Positions 1 through 12,148 of a stretch of 64,000 nucleotides of DNA are shown piece after piece. The notes below the pieces were generated by a model. The model saw nothing but the letters and a program-made list of their open reading frames with translations. It was not told the DNA's origin and did not search any database. The translations under genes were made by a program, and so were the position numbers. How positions within the stretch are numbered: position 1 is the stretch's first letter; each line of letters begins with the position of its first letter. The DNA comes from Salvia splendens (lineage: Eukaryota > Streptophyta > Magnoliopsida > Lamiales > Lamiaceae), in the NCBI RefSeq assembly GCF_004379255.2, contig NC_056040.1, positions 5,622,257 to 5,686,256 on the forward strand, in the 5' to 3' direction.

Positions 1-965
1 GAGTACTTCCAAGAAGGGTTCGACGCTACTGACCGTCTCAGTCTCACGACGCTCCAGAAATGTACTGCAGCAATCCTTCAGCTTGCTACTGGACAAACAG
101 CGGATTTGTTCGACGAGTACCTGCACATTGGGGAAAGCACTGGGAGACTGTGTTTGATGAACTTCTGCAAAGGCGTCCGGACAGCCTTCACCGACGAATT
201 TCTCAAGAAGCCAAGCACCGCATATTGTCAGTTTCTGCTCCGACTTCACGAAACAGTGCACGGATTCATCGGGATGCTCGGCAGCGTCGAATTGCATGCA
301 TCGGCAATGGAAGAATTGCCCTGTGGCGTGGAAGGGATCATACACGACCTGCTACAAAGGCATCCACCCCACCGTTATACTCGAGGCCGTTGCCGACTAC
401 CGGCTATGGATTTGGCATGTGTTTTTCTGGGTCCCCGGATCGAACAACGACGTCAACGTGCTCAACCAATCCGACCTATTCAGGGAAGTTTTGAACGGTA
501 AAGCGTCGGCCATGAACTTCACCGCTAACAACCGCCAGTATAAAATGGGGTACTATCTTGCCGACGACATCTACCCGAACGTTCAACAGGCCGATAAACG
601 AAAAACAAGCTCTTTTTGCGCAGAAGCAAGAGGCTGCTTGCAAGGATGTGGAGAGAGCGTTCGGGGTTCTACAAGCTCGATTCAACATTATCAAATCCTC
701 GGCTCGTACGTGGTTTATGCAGAATATGGTCGACATCATGTATACGTGCATAATCTTGCACAACATGATTGTCGTCGACGAACGACCTGAGGCGGGAAAT
801 TGGTTCGACCCTGAAACCCCGGGAAGCTCTACCGCAAGTAGTCCGCCTCGCAGTGGAGTGCATCCGTCTTTGCAAGAGCGGTTGTGTGTACGTGATTCTA
901 TCGCCCACGCCCAACTCCAGGAGGATCTAATGGAACACGTTTGGGCAAAATTTGGCAACCGTTAG
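1..965 (+). pseudogene. Harbinger transposase (DDE_Tnp_4/HARBI1-like), frameshifted, 5' truncated
   Basis: This encodes remnants of the DDE nuclease that cuts and pastes PIF/Harbinger elements. Three frames must be joined by eye: frame 1 (1 to about 290, including FDEYLHIGESTGR), frame 2 (about 296-580, with KNCPVAWKGSY and the second acidic region around NNDVNVLNQSDLF), and frame 3 (about 590-965, with QEAACKDVERAFGVLQARF and the C-terminal LMEHVWAKFGNR). Compared with the copy at 15732-16956, there is a frameshift near 292, an Asp-containing GSVDCMH motif decayed to GSVELHA, and a deletion of about 30 nt near 582. The N-terminus lies left of the window. It cannot make an active enzyme. Confidence 0.9.
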
Positions 966-1203
966 ACGATCACCGAATCACTTTCCATGATTATGCGGAT
1001 TTCAATAAATTGTAATATTAGGATTTCAATTATGTATTTTTCGTATTTTCGGTAGACGCACATGATCTAATGGAGCATGTTTGGACAAAATTTGGCAACC
1101 GTTAGACGATCACCGCATCACTTTCCATGATTATGCGGATTTCAATAAATTGCAATATTAGAATTTCAATTATGTATTTTTCGTATCTTCGGATGTTGTA
1201 ATT
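924..1203 (+). repeat. 140-bp tandem duplication spanning the transposase stop codon
   Basis: GATCTAATGGAxCAyGTTTGG occurs at 924 and again at 1064 (period 140). Each unit holds the last codons of the transposase (HVWxKFGNR-stop) and the start of the 3' flank (TTTCCATGATTATGCGGATTTC...). The units differ at a handful of bases. The second is followed by a further short repeat of GCAGACGCACATGATC at 1209-1223. Confidence 0.9.
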
Positions 1204-1613
1204 TTCGGCAGACGCACATGATCGTCACTAGAGAACTCCTTCTTCTGCTTCTTTGCCTCCATTTTTTTTATGATTTGAGTTTTGAGATTTTGAATTTAGA
1301 GAGAGTGAGAGGAAGATACACTGTAGAATTTCATTTTAAGATTTTAATTGTGTGTTTTTTTTGTTTTTTTAGGATTTTAAATTGTAATTTTCTTTTATTT
1401 AATAAAGTGTGTTTTTATTAATTGAATTTATTGGAAATAAAAAAATAAAAAATGAAATTGAATGAATAGTTAAGTGATGAGATGGTTAAAATATTGATGA
1501 ATGCAGGTGTTGTCTCTTAGTTAAGAGATGAGTTAAAAAGTACAGTGAGGCCCATAAATAGTGAATGGATGAGACGGTTAAGAGACGATATTGAGGCACG
1601 AATGCGGATGGCC

Positions 1614-2640
1614 TAATAAGTAAAGTGACTTGAAGAATAAATGATTCTAATACAACTTCCAGTTCCATATATTTATATACATTTGAGAGAGATATAGGTC
1701 TTGTGTTAATTATGGAAATGGGCTTGGATGGGGAGTGAAAGAGAGGTGGGCCTTGTTTTAGTTACGGATATGGGCTTGGAATTCTCTATGTGCGATTAAT
1801 ATACTACTCCTAGTACTATAAAATTTTAGTTGTTGCATGCTAAATATTTAGTAAAATATTGTTTTTAGTTTTGGCATGATGTTTCAAATCCATATGTGAA
1901 AATTATGACAAATAACCGTGTTGATATTGTTATAATAGTAGTACTACTATATTTGAAATTATAGTAAAAAAATTACAAATGAGCCCTTTGTGCTTTTAAA
2001 GTGTTTCAACAAAAGTTGAATGGCACAACTTTTTGTTATTAGTTGAATCTTTTTTCGTACTTATTTATTTTGGCTTCATGGAATCATAGATATATTCTGT
2101 TGGATAGTCAATAATTTTATACTATCAACTAATCATATTATTATTTTCAAAACAACAACATATTTTTACATTTTGGTTCTATTCTCAATAATCAAATGTA
2201 CACCTATTACCGAACTTGAAACGTGGCTCCAACACCATATGCTACAACCCAAATCTTGTTAGGTGCAAGATGCATTTAATTTTTCTAACAAAGTGTTCCC
2301 TATATTCAAATTAATTATACTAAAGTAAACTTCAACAAATACAAATGCAATCTCTATAATCACACCATATTTAATCATTTTTATGGTGATGTCCACACAA
2401 CATTCCATCAAATTCCAACTCATTATTTTTTGTCAACATTCAACACAACACCATTAATTGCACCAATCAATGCATAGTTAAACAGTGGGAATCTCCACGT
2501 CATCACACCACCAAATTGTTTTCGTATCAGCAAATGAAATTTTGCAAACACAATGGTAATCGCAATTTGGTAAACGGTAAAACCCCATTCATTCATCATA
2601 TACAAACTCTGTTTCATTTTTTTCGGTTTTCAATCTCCGC
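1614..2640. other. Intergenic, AT-rich
   Basis: I see no coding region here. It separates the Harbinger right end from the RAB gene. The last part (about 2430-2640) is probably the RAB promoter; it has no motif I would name with confidence. Confidence 0.5.
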
Positions 2641-2673
2641 GTTCCCATTTTCGCTCCAGATCTCTCCTTCGCG

Positions 2674-2852
2674 GTGAGTCCAATTTTAATCTTCTCGATT
2701 CATACACAGATATTTGATTATTTCCTGTTTCAGATGATTTCATCTATGTGTTTTGAGTAATCTCGGCATCGAAATGGTTGGATCTGATTGCTCTTAAAAT
2801 AGGGTTCATTTTATTCAATCTGTTTTAGCTGGTCTTTTGTTTTGGCGTGTAG
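2674..2852 (+). other. Probable 5'-UTR intron of the RABA gene
   Basis: The donor CTTCGCG|GTGAGT (2674) and acceptor GGCGTGTAG|GCATG (ends 2852) fit plant consensus, with a T-rich body between them. The intron lies wholly upstream of the ATG at 2910. This is inferred from splice signals only. Confidence 0.5.
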
Positions 2853-2909
2853 GCATGTGAGGGAGTTGAAACTGAGAATAATCGAGGAGACGACGAGTGA
2901 GAAGAGGAG

Positions 2910-4095
2910 ATGGCGAGTAGAGTGGATCACGAGTATGATTATCTGTTCAAGATCGTGTTGATTGGCGACTCAGGAGTGGGGAAATCCAACATTCTGTCGC
3001 GTTTCACCAGAAATGAGTTCTGTTTGGAGTCGAAATCGACCATCGGAGTTGAATTTGCCACCAGAACTCTTCAGGTTAATCATTAATTTTGTGTTTTATT
3101 GTTTGTCTATACGCAATTCGATGATTGAATGTAGTTTTGATTTGTGAGATGCCAAGGGAGCCCTAACTGTTCTACTATGTTTTTTTGTGTACTTTCAATG
3201 TTGTGATTTGATTTGTGTGATTATATTTGTATTTTGAAGTTGTTTGGCAATTTTCTGGTTGGAAACTTAGCTTGTTGAAGTTTAGAGAAATGGACTTAGT
3301 TGTTACGTTTTGAATGTTCTATCATGATTTTGACGTTGGGATGTTGATTGAACATGTTCTATCATGATTATGATTAGGCATACCTAAATGGTTCAGTTTA
3401 AACGTTTTTTTCATGGTGTAAAGTTTCTTAAGATGATTGCTGGTTGTGAAATCTGTTTGTTTTGAATGATGAACGCTTCTTGGGAGGGATAATCCTCGTC
3501 TGTTTTACAGTATAAATCATGCTTTGATTGCAAAAAAGTGGTACTATTCCTTGTACACATCTATGTTTTTGAGACGGATCTGATGCGTCTGTGTTGTACG
3601 ATATAGATAGAAGGAAAGACGGTGAAGGCCCAAATATGGGACACCGCAGGTCAGGAAAGGTATCGGGCGATTACAAGTGCTTACTACAGAGGAGCTGTTG
3701 GCGCGTTCCTCGTCTATGACATAACCAAGAAGCAAACCTTTGACAACGTCCAAAGATGGCTTCGTGAGTTGAGAGATCACGCAGATTCTAATATTGTCAT
3801 CATGATGACAGGGAACAAATCTGATCTCAACCATCTCAGAGTTGTTGCAGAGGAAGATGGCCAAACTTTGGCCGAGAAGGAAGGGCTCTCGTTCCTCGAG
3901 ACATCAGCGCTGGAGGCACTTAACATCGAGAAGGCATTCCAGACTATTTTGACAGAAATACACCAGATTATTAGCAAGAAGGCATTGGCAGCACAGGAAG
4001 CTGCTGCTTCGACTGCGGTTCCTGGTCAGGGCACGACCATCAATGTCAGTGATTCATTGGGGAACGTAAAGAGAGGAGGCTGCTGTTCTTCTTGA
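2910..4095 (+). CDS. RABA2/Rab11-type small GTPase
   Basis: This is a Rab GTPase of the plant RABA (Rab11) group, which acts in trans-Golgi/endosome to plasma-membrane and cell-plate traffic. There are two exons, 2910-3074 and 3607-4095, joined in phase 0 and giving 217 aa, the normal length. Visible motifs: P-loop GDSGVGKSN (residues about 18-26), effector region [11 protein letters not shown], switch [22 protein letters not shown], guanine-binding GNKSDL and ETSALEA, and a C-terminal double cysteine (KRGGCCSS) for geranylgeranylation. [17 protein letters not shown] and the [20 protein letters not shown] stretch favour RABA2 over RABA1. The single intron after codon 55 is typical of the family. 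It is convergent with the MTP gene, whose stop is about 470 bp away. I see nothing abnormal in it. Confidence 0.95.
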
Positions 4096-4565
4096 AACTT
4101 TCAGAGATGATGTCGATATAAAACTTTTGCTCTGTTTACTTTTTAAAAAATTGTTTCTTTTTCCAGAAGTCTTGTAGAATATACTGAAATGTGGCAGTGA
4201 AAAGATGATATTCGAGACTGAAAATACCTTAGTTTTTGGGGTAAATTTGTTGTGTTGGAATGGTGAGAGTACTAATTTTGGTTGCCTTTGAAATGACTTT
4301 ATATTACCTCTACATTTCTACACTTGATATCAATTCAGTGTCTCTCTCTCTCTGAAGAAAGCATGTTTATCTTATTACTGAATGTTGTTGATTTTTGAGA
4401 GCTGTCATCAATATTAAATGATCAATTCACAATAACTATATGAAATGTGCATTTAATTCATCTGGTTTCAACTATCAAGAGTGTTTTTATTGTCACGCAA
4501 TAATGTAATTGTGGAGAAGGAATACAGTTATACAGTTGAAGAGAAAAAATGACAATATTAGTATA
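4096..4565. other. Convergent 3'-UTR region between RABA and MTP genes
   Basis: AT-rich, with a short (TC)n run at about 4341-4353. It must hold both 3' UTRs and polyadenylation signals. No ORF or repeat of note. Confidence 0.5.
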
Positions 4566-5702
4566 TCACTCTTGTTCAACTTGTATTGTTACATGATAAA
4601 TTTTGTAGGTTAGTTCACAGTATTCCCTAATCTCTTGCAGTATTCCTTGAGGGCCGACTTCAGCTCCAATCACAACATGACACGATAACACGTGCTTACC
4701 TGACGTGATGGCCCAGATGTGAAGATCGTGAACGTGGTGAACCCCTGTGATCAGTTTGAGACCATTTTCAAGACGAGCAGCATCAATGTCGGCTGGCGCC
4801 CTCTCCATCAGCACGTGGACTATATCCCTTATAATGGTGAAGGTAGTTGTTAGAGCAAAAGTGGTGAACAGTAGCGTGCAAATCAGATCGGCCACTAGCC
4901 ATTTCGGTTTTACCCATATAATAACACCAGCAACCATTGCAGCAACGGATTGTATGCAGTCGCATATTATATGCAAGTATGCCCCTCGAATGTTGATGTT
5001 CAACATGTGACTGCTCCCATGTGGAGTTGAGACGAGATTCGTACTTTCTTCATCTCCAGTTCTTGATTCCTCTCCTTCATGGCTATGGCCCTCATCGTTG
5101 CAGGTATGATGAGAATGGTCGTGATGAGAATGGTCGTGGTGAGAATGGCCATGGTGATGGTCGTGACCAAGCCAAAGAACCAAGATAACATTAATAACCA
5201 AGCTGAAGGCAGCGAGTACAAACATGAGTAGGCCATTCACTTCCGTCTGCTTCGTGATAAGCCTTTTGATCGCTTCATAGATCAAAGATACAGACATGAC
5301 CCATATGAGCTGCACTGATAGGAGTGCTCCAATAACTTCAACACGATGGTACCCGAAAGAATGTTCTGGTGTTGCTGTCCAACCGGATACCCAAACAGTG
5401 AAGAGAGAAATGGAGAATCCAGCAATATCAGACAGCAAGTGAGCTGCATCAGTAAGAATAGCCAGGCTGTTAGCTTTCAGACCTCCAAGAATCTCGACTA
5501 CCATGACTATAAGGTAACAGACTATAAGCCCGCAAAGTTTGGTAGCTGCCTTTGACCGCTGTGCTGAATCTGACTGACTGTAGCCATGCTCTGAGAATGG
5601 ACAAGTGCTGCTGCACGAGAACTTGTGACTTCGAATGGCTATCCCCGAATCTATTATCTTGACTTGCGATAATTCAACTGAATCAGAGTTCTCCTGCCCC
5701 AT
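4566..5702 (-). CDS. Zinc transporter, cation diffusion facilitator (MTP1/MTPB group)
   Basis: This is a Zn2+/H+ antiporter of the CDF family; plant MTP1-group members load zinc into the vacuole. It is one uninterrupted coding exon of 378 aa. Six hydrophobic segments are visible. The two HxxxD metal sites are present: HLLSD (in LTDAAHLLSDIAG, TM2) and HIICD (TM5). Between TM4 and TM5 is a histidine-rich cytosolic loop (HDHHHGHSHHDHSHHDHSHH). The C-terminal domain has the HDLHIWAITSGKHVLSCHV signature. An ATG at 5720 would add six residues, but TCATTTTCAG lies directly before the ATG at 5702, so the coding exon most likely begins exactly at that ATG after a leader intron. The His loop is shorter than in Arabidopsis MTP1, which suggests the MTPB-like branch; that assignment is uncertain. 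Confidence 0.93.
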   Translation of the reverse strand: MGQENSDSVELSQVKIIDSGIAIRSHKFSCSSTCPFSEHGYSQSDSAQRSKAATKLCGLIVCYLIVMVVEILGGLKANSLAILTDAAHLLSDIAGFSISLFTVWVSGWTATPEHSFGYHRVEVIGALLSVQLIWVMSVSLIYEAIKRLITKQTEVNGLLMFVLAAFSLVINVILVLWLGHDHHHGHSHHDHSHHDHSHHTCNDEGHSHEGEESRTGDEESTNLVSTPHGSSHMLNINIRGAYLHIICDCIQSVAAMVAGVIIWVKPKWLVADLICTLLFTTFALTTTFTIIRDIVHVLMERAPADIDAARLENGLKLITGVHHVHDLHIWAITSGKHVLSCHVVIGAEVGPQGILQEIREYCELTYKIYHVTIQVEQE

Positions 5703-6576
5703 CTGAAAATGAGAATTCATCCAAGAAACATATCAACCAACAAAGATGAATTAAAAGTAGATCACAAAGCCTCATCCGTCTTTCGTTATCAAATGCAAAC
5801 TTCTTACCTCAGCCCCCTGCCTTGACCCTTGAGAAAGGAATAGCTGCAGCAATGCCTCACTGCTTGGTCAAGCTTCACAATTCTTCGATTGCAGCGAAAC
5901 TTGAAGCTTAAGATACCAAGAAAGAGGTGAACAGACCAACCTAATCAAATCAATATAAGGAATAAGCTAGGAAATGTACAACAGATTGCAAGGAAACAGA
6001 TCCAGTTTCACATAAAACAATCCCACAAGCGTCCAATGTAAGAGGAAAGCTATTCATCATACGTAATTCATTCAGACAACTGATTCAAAGACACGGTTTC
6101 AACATGAAGTTAACTGATTCAAAGGTGTAGCCAAGTTTATCAAGACACGATTTTTAATCACAAAATTGATTCAGACAGGTATTGCAATGCTTGAGGAAAC
6201 CAATGTCACAATCACACAACTGATTCAAGAATGCCAAGAGTATTATCAATACAATCAAACACACATACGCAAAGAAAACCTCTAAAGAATAACCTAAAAT
6301 GTAAGGAAATAGTAGTAACTAATTCAAAGGAATGCAAGTGGTCCAGTTCATCACAGGGCTCAACCAGACAGCAGTGAGGAAACAAAAGTCACCTTCACAA
6401 AACTGATTCAGAAAAAGTAGTCACACTACTGATTAAGAACATTCTCAACATAATCAAACATACATAACCAAAAAAATGGTTTAAATAGTAACCCAAAAAG
6501 TAGGCAAAAAGCAGGACTTCAGCAATCAGAAATGGAAAAGGGAACAAAATCAAAAAGTAAAAAAAAAACACTTACT
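5703..6576 (-). other. Two probable 5'-UTR introns of the MTP gene
   Basis: On the minus strand, one intron fits 5807-5703 (donor GCTGAG|GTAAGA, acceptor TTTTCAG|ATG). A second fits 6575-5844 (donor CGTAATA|GTAAGTG, acceptor ATTGCTGCAG), leaving a 36-nt non-coding exon between them. The large intron contains a degenerate duplication: about 6190-6320 and 6370-6520 share GAGGAAAC.A..GTCAC and ACTGATTCA.., then AATCAAACA.ACATA. This is inferred from splice signals; there is no transcript evidence. Confidence 0.5.
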
Positions 6577-6817
6577 ATTACGAGTGATTAAAGCGTTAAG
6601 AGAGAAGCCAGTTGAGATCGCACCAGTCGTTGAAAGAGTAAGCGGAAAAAAAAACAAGCTTTATGTGTTGAATGGAGGGAATCAAGAAAGAGCACTCACG
6701 CAAACAACAACATGCGACAAAAAAATTGTGCTCATACTTCTTTATCTCCTCCCATTTTCAACAACAAGACAAACGGCGGCCAATGCTGAATCGAAGAAAC
6801 TGAATGAAAGCTGAATC

Positions 6818-6834
6818 TGTGCATTTATTTATAC
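6818..6834 (-). promoter_or_regulatory. Possible TATA box of the MTP gene
   Basis: The minus strand reads GTATAAATAAATGCAC about 250 bp upstream of the inferred first donor. Position and sequence fit a core promoter, but the transcription start is not known. Confidence 0.35.
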
Positions 6835-6839
6835 TTTCC

Positions 6840-7980
6840 TAAAAGTCGATCTCATCTTCCAAACATTTTTCGGCAAATTAACATGAATTTAGGTTGACTT
6901 CCTCAGTTGCAGTCCAATTTTATTTTTATGCAATGCAATTTAGAAAAGAAAAAAAATGCGGAAGAATATTTTCTTCAAGTATAGATTTACTTTCAGACAA
7001 TAAATATTTTTTAAACAAACAATGATAAGTACAATAAAAAAGTCGTATGCCATGTGATAGAAATTACTATGAATTGATTTATGGGAAGGTAATCTGTAAC
7101 TTAAATATCAATTTAATACAAATAACTTAATTTTTAATAAATATTAAGTAAATGGATTATACAAAGTGATTATTTTGAATTGGATAGATCTTAAATTTAA
7201 TACGAAATTTGACTTGACTGGAAATCTTCCCTTTCTTTTTCATTATTAATAATTTAATAAGGAGTAAATGTTTAGAATGGCACTTGGTTTATCGTTTACC
7301 TTTTTGCATTGAATTGACTTTCCACTATAGACTATAGTAGCAGTATTTATTAACATGTTGTAAAATAAAATACTATAGTCAGCAAAAATTAATATCTACA
7401 GATCCTAGGTTATGAAATAAATCTACTCCAATAAGTGAAAAACTAAAAATACTCCTATAAACATAATTGTGTATAATAAACCTTAATTAAAAATTTGTAC
7501 ATAGAAATGAAATCTGAAGAAATTGAAATTGGTTAAGAAAATTAAAGGATCTCAAATAATTTCGTGCTTCAGAATAAACATTACATAATGCACCCTAATT
7601 AGCCAAAAAATCAGATTTACTGACCTTTGACCCCTCAAGCATTTGGGAGGATTTACCGTAATCTCCATTCGTTGTCAGATTTCACTAATCTAATTTTTGG
7701 TATTATAATGAGATAATATTTCAAATAATTGTGTAATAATACTAACAAGATATAAACTGAAATGATTGTGTACTGAAAGTTAAAATGTTTTAATCTTAAA
7801 AATGTACTACTACTAATAAAATAAAAAAAAAGATATAAATAATTATGTATAGAAAATGAAGAACCTTGGCAACCCTAGCTAGCCCCCAAATTCAATCAAA
7901 CAACGCCTCTATCTTTCTCTGGCTATGGCGCAGCACTAACAGGACCCAACAAAAGAAGAGAGGAGAAGCATAACACAACA
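6840..7980. other. Intergenic, AT-rich
   Basis: Lies between the divergent MTP and PP1 genes. It is very AT-rich with many short A/T runs. No coding region or recognisable transposon end seen. Confidence 0.5.
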
Positions 7981-7990
7981 CGAGTGCAGA

Positions 7991-8037
7991 AGAAGAAGGA
8001 GGAGGAGGAGGAGGAGGAGGAGGAGGAGGAGGAGAAG
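7991..8037 (+). repeat. (GGA)n microsatellite in the PP1 5' leader
   Basis: About 13 units of GGA/GAA with a purine-only strand, roughly 360 bp upstream of the PP1 ATG and probably in its 5' UTR or proximal promoter. GAGA-type stretches are common in plant leaders. Confidence 0.9.
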
Positions 8038-8394
8038 ACGCGGTCCACTCCAAATATCTCCGTAGCATAGGCAATTACGCATCCGCAGCGGATTTACCGA
8101 TTCACAACATTCTTTTTCTCCCTTTATTTAATCAAATGCAACCCAATAAATCCACTGCTTCTCTTTGCATGAACTTTTAGTCTTCTCCGCCGCATCGGAC
8201 TTAGACTCCTCAATACCTAGTTGCCTTTTTCCTCTTTTCGAGCTCAAGATCATTTCTTTGCTGCGATTACCCTGCAAATTGAGCCCCGGAGGAATTTCGG
8301 CTTCTTTTTTTCGATTTCCCTTTTTTGTGCTTCTCTTGGTTTCGTTAATCTAGGGTTTGTAATTTTTTCTGAGAGCTTTTTGGAGGTGGGTAGA

Positions 8395-10448
8395 ATGGCG
8401 GGGATTGAGCCTGCCGTGCTGGACGACATCATCAATCGGCTATTGGAGTTCCGGAACGCGAGGACTGTGCGCCAGGTGCAGCTGTCCGAGAACGAGATCC
8501 GTGCTCTCTGCGCCACGTCGCGGGAAATCTTCCTATCGCAGCCTAATCTCCTCGAGCTCGAAGCACCTATCAAGATCTGCGGTATACTTTCCGTTCATCC
8601 CCTTTTCATCCTGTCCGCTTATTTGTGCTTTCATCATCTGCACAATGTGAAAAAAATTTGAATTTCTGGTGACTCGTTAGAAATGGTGATGGTGTCGGAA
8701 TTTTTTTATGCTGTTAAATTTTCTCAGCAAAATGGGATGAATTAATGGATGATAATAATGTTCCATGAGTTGCATAAAGAGGTTGCCGTGTAAGAATCAG
8801 TAGAGCCTCATTCTGGTGTTGCACAGCTGTCAAATGTCGTGAGTTTTGTAGGGTTTAGTTCTGTTATTAGGTCAATTGAAGCTGTTTTGCATTGTTTCTT
8901 AATGCTACTTTTCATTTATGTGTAGCTTTGTAACAGAATGGTCCTGGATTATATAGAATAACTAAAGAAGGGTGAATATCTTGCTTAAGTTTTCATTTTC
9001 CCATCTCATGAACTTGCTTTACGTGTAGTTTGAAAATATTGCAAGTAATGGCCTCTTTGGGAATTTGAACTATTATATTGCACCAATCATTTCGCTTTTC
9101 AGACTTTTAATGCATTGTAAGGCCTGAAAGTATGAAGAATCTATTAGTGAGTAAAGATGCCTTTTGGAAGAAGCAGCTACCACACATTTTAAAGATTCTC
9201 ATTTTTCTCACAGTCAACTAATTCTTCTGTGCCAAAAGTTAAATCTAGAGTTACTGGTATTGTTAGCCCACTGAGATACTGTTAGTGCTAAATCGTATGC
9301 AAGTTGAAGAGACTCTTTTGTTTATTAAGAAACTTCTACTCGTTTAGACTTTAGCGTAATGCAAACTTGCTTGTTTGTGGCTTTAAGAAAAATTTGTTTG
9401 TATATTGTCACATGACTAACTTCCTCCTATGTGCCTGAGCGAGATTCTAGAGGTGTTAGCATTGCACTAGAATTTTTTATTTAAATAAATCAACTTATCA
9501 GTATGTATTAAAACATAAAAAAGATGCATGCTCCTCTATTGTTGAGTTGGAGCCCTTCTTTGCTGTTTGTGGAATTTTCAGTTTCCTTTTCATTTCACCA
9601 GAGAAAAATTGTGATTTAGTTACTTATTTTGTGGATCCCAGGTGATATTCACGGACAATATGGAGATCTTTTGAGGCTTTTTGAATATGGAGGATTCCCG
9701 CCCGAGGCCAATTATCTGTTCTTAGGGGATTATGTTGATCGAGGCAAACAGAGTTTGGAGACAATCTGCCTTCTTCTTGCCTACAAGATCAAATATCCCG
9801 AAAATTTCTTTCTCTTGAGAGGGAATCACGAATGTGCTTCTATCAACAGGATATATGGATTCTATGATGAATGCAAGCGCCGTTTTAATGTTAGGTTGTG
9901 GAAAGTTTTCACTGATTGCTTTAACTGCCTTCCTGTAGCAGCTCTTATAGATGATAAGATTCTTTGCATGCATGGTGGTCTTTCTCCTGATCTAACAAAC
10001 ATGGATCAAATAAGAAATTTAACTCGTCCAACGGATATTCCTGAGTCTGGTCTGCTTTGTGATATACTTTGGTCTGATCCGAGTAGAGAAGTTAAAGGTT
10101 GGGGGATGAATGACAGAGGAGTCTCATACACATTTGGTCAAAATAAAGTGGCTGAATTTCTAACGCAACATGATATGGACCTCATTTGTCGTGCCCACCA
10201 GGTATTGTTACTTACTATTTTTTCTTTCAGTACTCCCACATTTGGATATAGTATCTGATGATGTGGTCTTGTTTGAGCAGGTTGTAGAAGATGGCTATGA
10301 ATTTTTCGCTGATAGGCAACTAGTAACCATATTTTCTGCCCCCAACTACTGTGGCGAGTTTGACAATGCTGGAGCTATGATGAGCGTTGATGAGAGTTTG
10401 ATGTGCTCATTTCAGATTCTAAAACCAAGTGATAAAAAGCGCTTTTAA
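8395..10448 (+). CDS. Ser/Thr protein phosphatase PP1 catalytic subunit (TOPP type)
   Basis: This is a metal-dependent protein phosphatase of the PPP family. Exons 8395-8581, 9642-10201 and 10281-10448 join in frame to 304 aa, the normal size. All signature blocks are present: [29 protein letters not shown], and the C-terminal [13 protein letters not shown] before a short tail ending SDKKRF. NECAS-type variants are absent and [22 protein letters not shown] matches PP1 rather than PP2A, PP4 or PP6. PP1 acts with many regulatory subunits in the cytosol and nucleus. The ATG follows a long leader holding the GGA microsatellite. A 3'-UTR intron appears likely (listed separately). Confidence 0.95.
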
Positions 10449-10493
10449 AGCAAGTGCTCTCATAATGTTCCTGGCTCTCGGAGACTTATCCAG

Positions 10494-11604
10494 GTTTGTT
10501 TGATTTCCTTCTCTTCCAACCTTGTATTTTAGTACATTATAGCAATTTAAGCAGTTCCTTTTTTTCTTTGTATTGCCTTCTTTATATGTTTTCTATTTTT
10601 GGATGGTTATCTCTTTCATGATGAAATTGTTATGCAATTTGGTGAAATGTTTAGAGGATAATTATTTATTAAAAGATTAAATTCTTGCTTACCATTATGC
10701 TGGTATTTGATCTATGATTTTCATGCTCTGTACCATGTTTGTGCCTTCTCTCTTTCTCGGTTAATAATTCCTATAGTATTTCTGACACATGTCTCTAGCT
10801 TTGGACTTGTTTATTTAAAATGTAAAATAAGACTTTATGGCCCATGTTTTGCATTTCTCATTGGATTTCCAAATTCCAACTACATAATCATTAATCCATT
10901 GAGTAAGTAGTTGCATATTCTGTCATACTTCGTCAAGATTTATATTTTGCATACCAAAATGACTAACGATATTCTTTTAGCCAATTTTGTTCCTTCAATA
11001 CATAATTTCCCTGGTGAACTAGCTGTATTTTCGTAAAGTCAGAATGACATTGTAATTGTTTGCCATTTTAGTCCCTTCCACATGGTTGGGTGCAGTGGCC
11101 TGGTTGTATATATGGACAGTATGGTATCTGGATCTCATTTTAGATAATATTTTCAAACCCTTGCAATCAGTTCTTTTATAGAGACAATGAATATTTACTT
11201 AATTTAGTGGGAAATTCCTTTTGAATTTAAATTTTCTACCCCAAGGCCCAATTAAAAGTGTCTCTGTAGCTGGCGTAGTTTAATGAACTACACCACTGCC
11301 AGGAATGTATTTAAGTAGGATTCTTTTGTAACACCATGTGTCGTTTGCCCCTTATTCTAGTAGATGTAATCAGAGTTATGAAAAATGTGAAGAATGAGTA
11401 AATAAAACACTCTTCATTGGTACATACTTAGAAGGGAACAGAAGTCATTTGAGTTATATTTGGTATGATATCATGTTTGTTATACTTGCACTAAGTTTGC
11501 TTAAGCCTTGCAAATTGTTATAATCCTTGATGATTAAAACTGTGTACGAATGAATGTGTTCTCGTTTAGTGACCTTATTTATATTGGCCGTTTCAATTTT
11601 GTAG
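10494..11604 (+). other. Probable 3'-UTR intron of the PP1 gene
   Basis: Donor ACTTATCCAG|GTTTGT begins 46 nt after the stop codon. Acceptor TTTCAATTTTGTAG|GACTCGG ends at 11604. Inferred from splice consensus only. The spacing from stop to junction is just under the usual distance that triggers nonsense-mediated decay. Confidence 0.4.
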
Positions 11605-12148
11605 GACTCGGAGACATGAACATGGTACTAAGGCATTGTCCGATGACAGAATGTTTAAGAAACTTGTTCATGTATTGTTTCCTGAGGTGGATACCCCCTA
11701 AAAAACTGATTCAGAGGCAACTATGATCAAATGGCCCCAAGTGCTGTAGTTTTGTTTTATCATTCCCTTTTTTCCGAACGCAGTTTATGATTCGACTGGG
11801 TAAATCAACATTTTTTTTGGTAAATTGCGATGTAAGTGTAGATTTACTGCTAAATTTATGAGTTGTCTCCTGATAACTGTTTTGATGAATCTTTCACATT
11901 GTAACGTTGATTAATTTCAGTTTGAGTATTTTGGCATTGGTAGTGAATTGGTGATGCTACTCTTGTCTCACTCAGATTTAGCATTGGAATTTATCTTACA
12001 AATTTATTTAACTCCCCTTATTTAACAGAATTGTTAGCTATAAACGAAATAACTTATTGTTACCGAGTCTAATTAGTAAAATGGGTTTCTTTACTCGAAA
12101 TACCCACTCATGGATTAATTTTTTAGTGTCCAAGAAAAACTAATATTA
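11605..12148. other. PP1 3' flank and spacer
   Basis: Probable 3'-UTR end of the PP1 transcript followed by AT-rich spacer up to the Harbinger insertion. No ORF supported. Confidence 0.4.

Larger units (their letters stand above)
1..1613 (+). mobile_element. PIF/Harbinger element (TPase type), left part outside the window
   Basis: The right terminus reads ...GCGGATGGCC followed by TAA (1614-1616), the usual Harbinger TWA target site. The reverse complement of about 1430-1613 closely matches the left end of the element at 15433-17464, including the stretch with repeated 'CTTAACTAAG' and 'ACTATTCATTCAATTTCATTTTTT', so the two are the same subfamily. The left half lies beyond the window. A 140-bp segment is tandemly duplicated at the end of its coding region (listed separately). 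Confidence 0.85.

Noticed and set aside
6584..6814. 76-aa open frame on the plus strand
   Set aside because: Overlaps the inferred non-coding first exon of the MTP gene on the other strand; no features.
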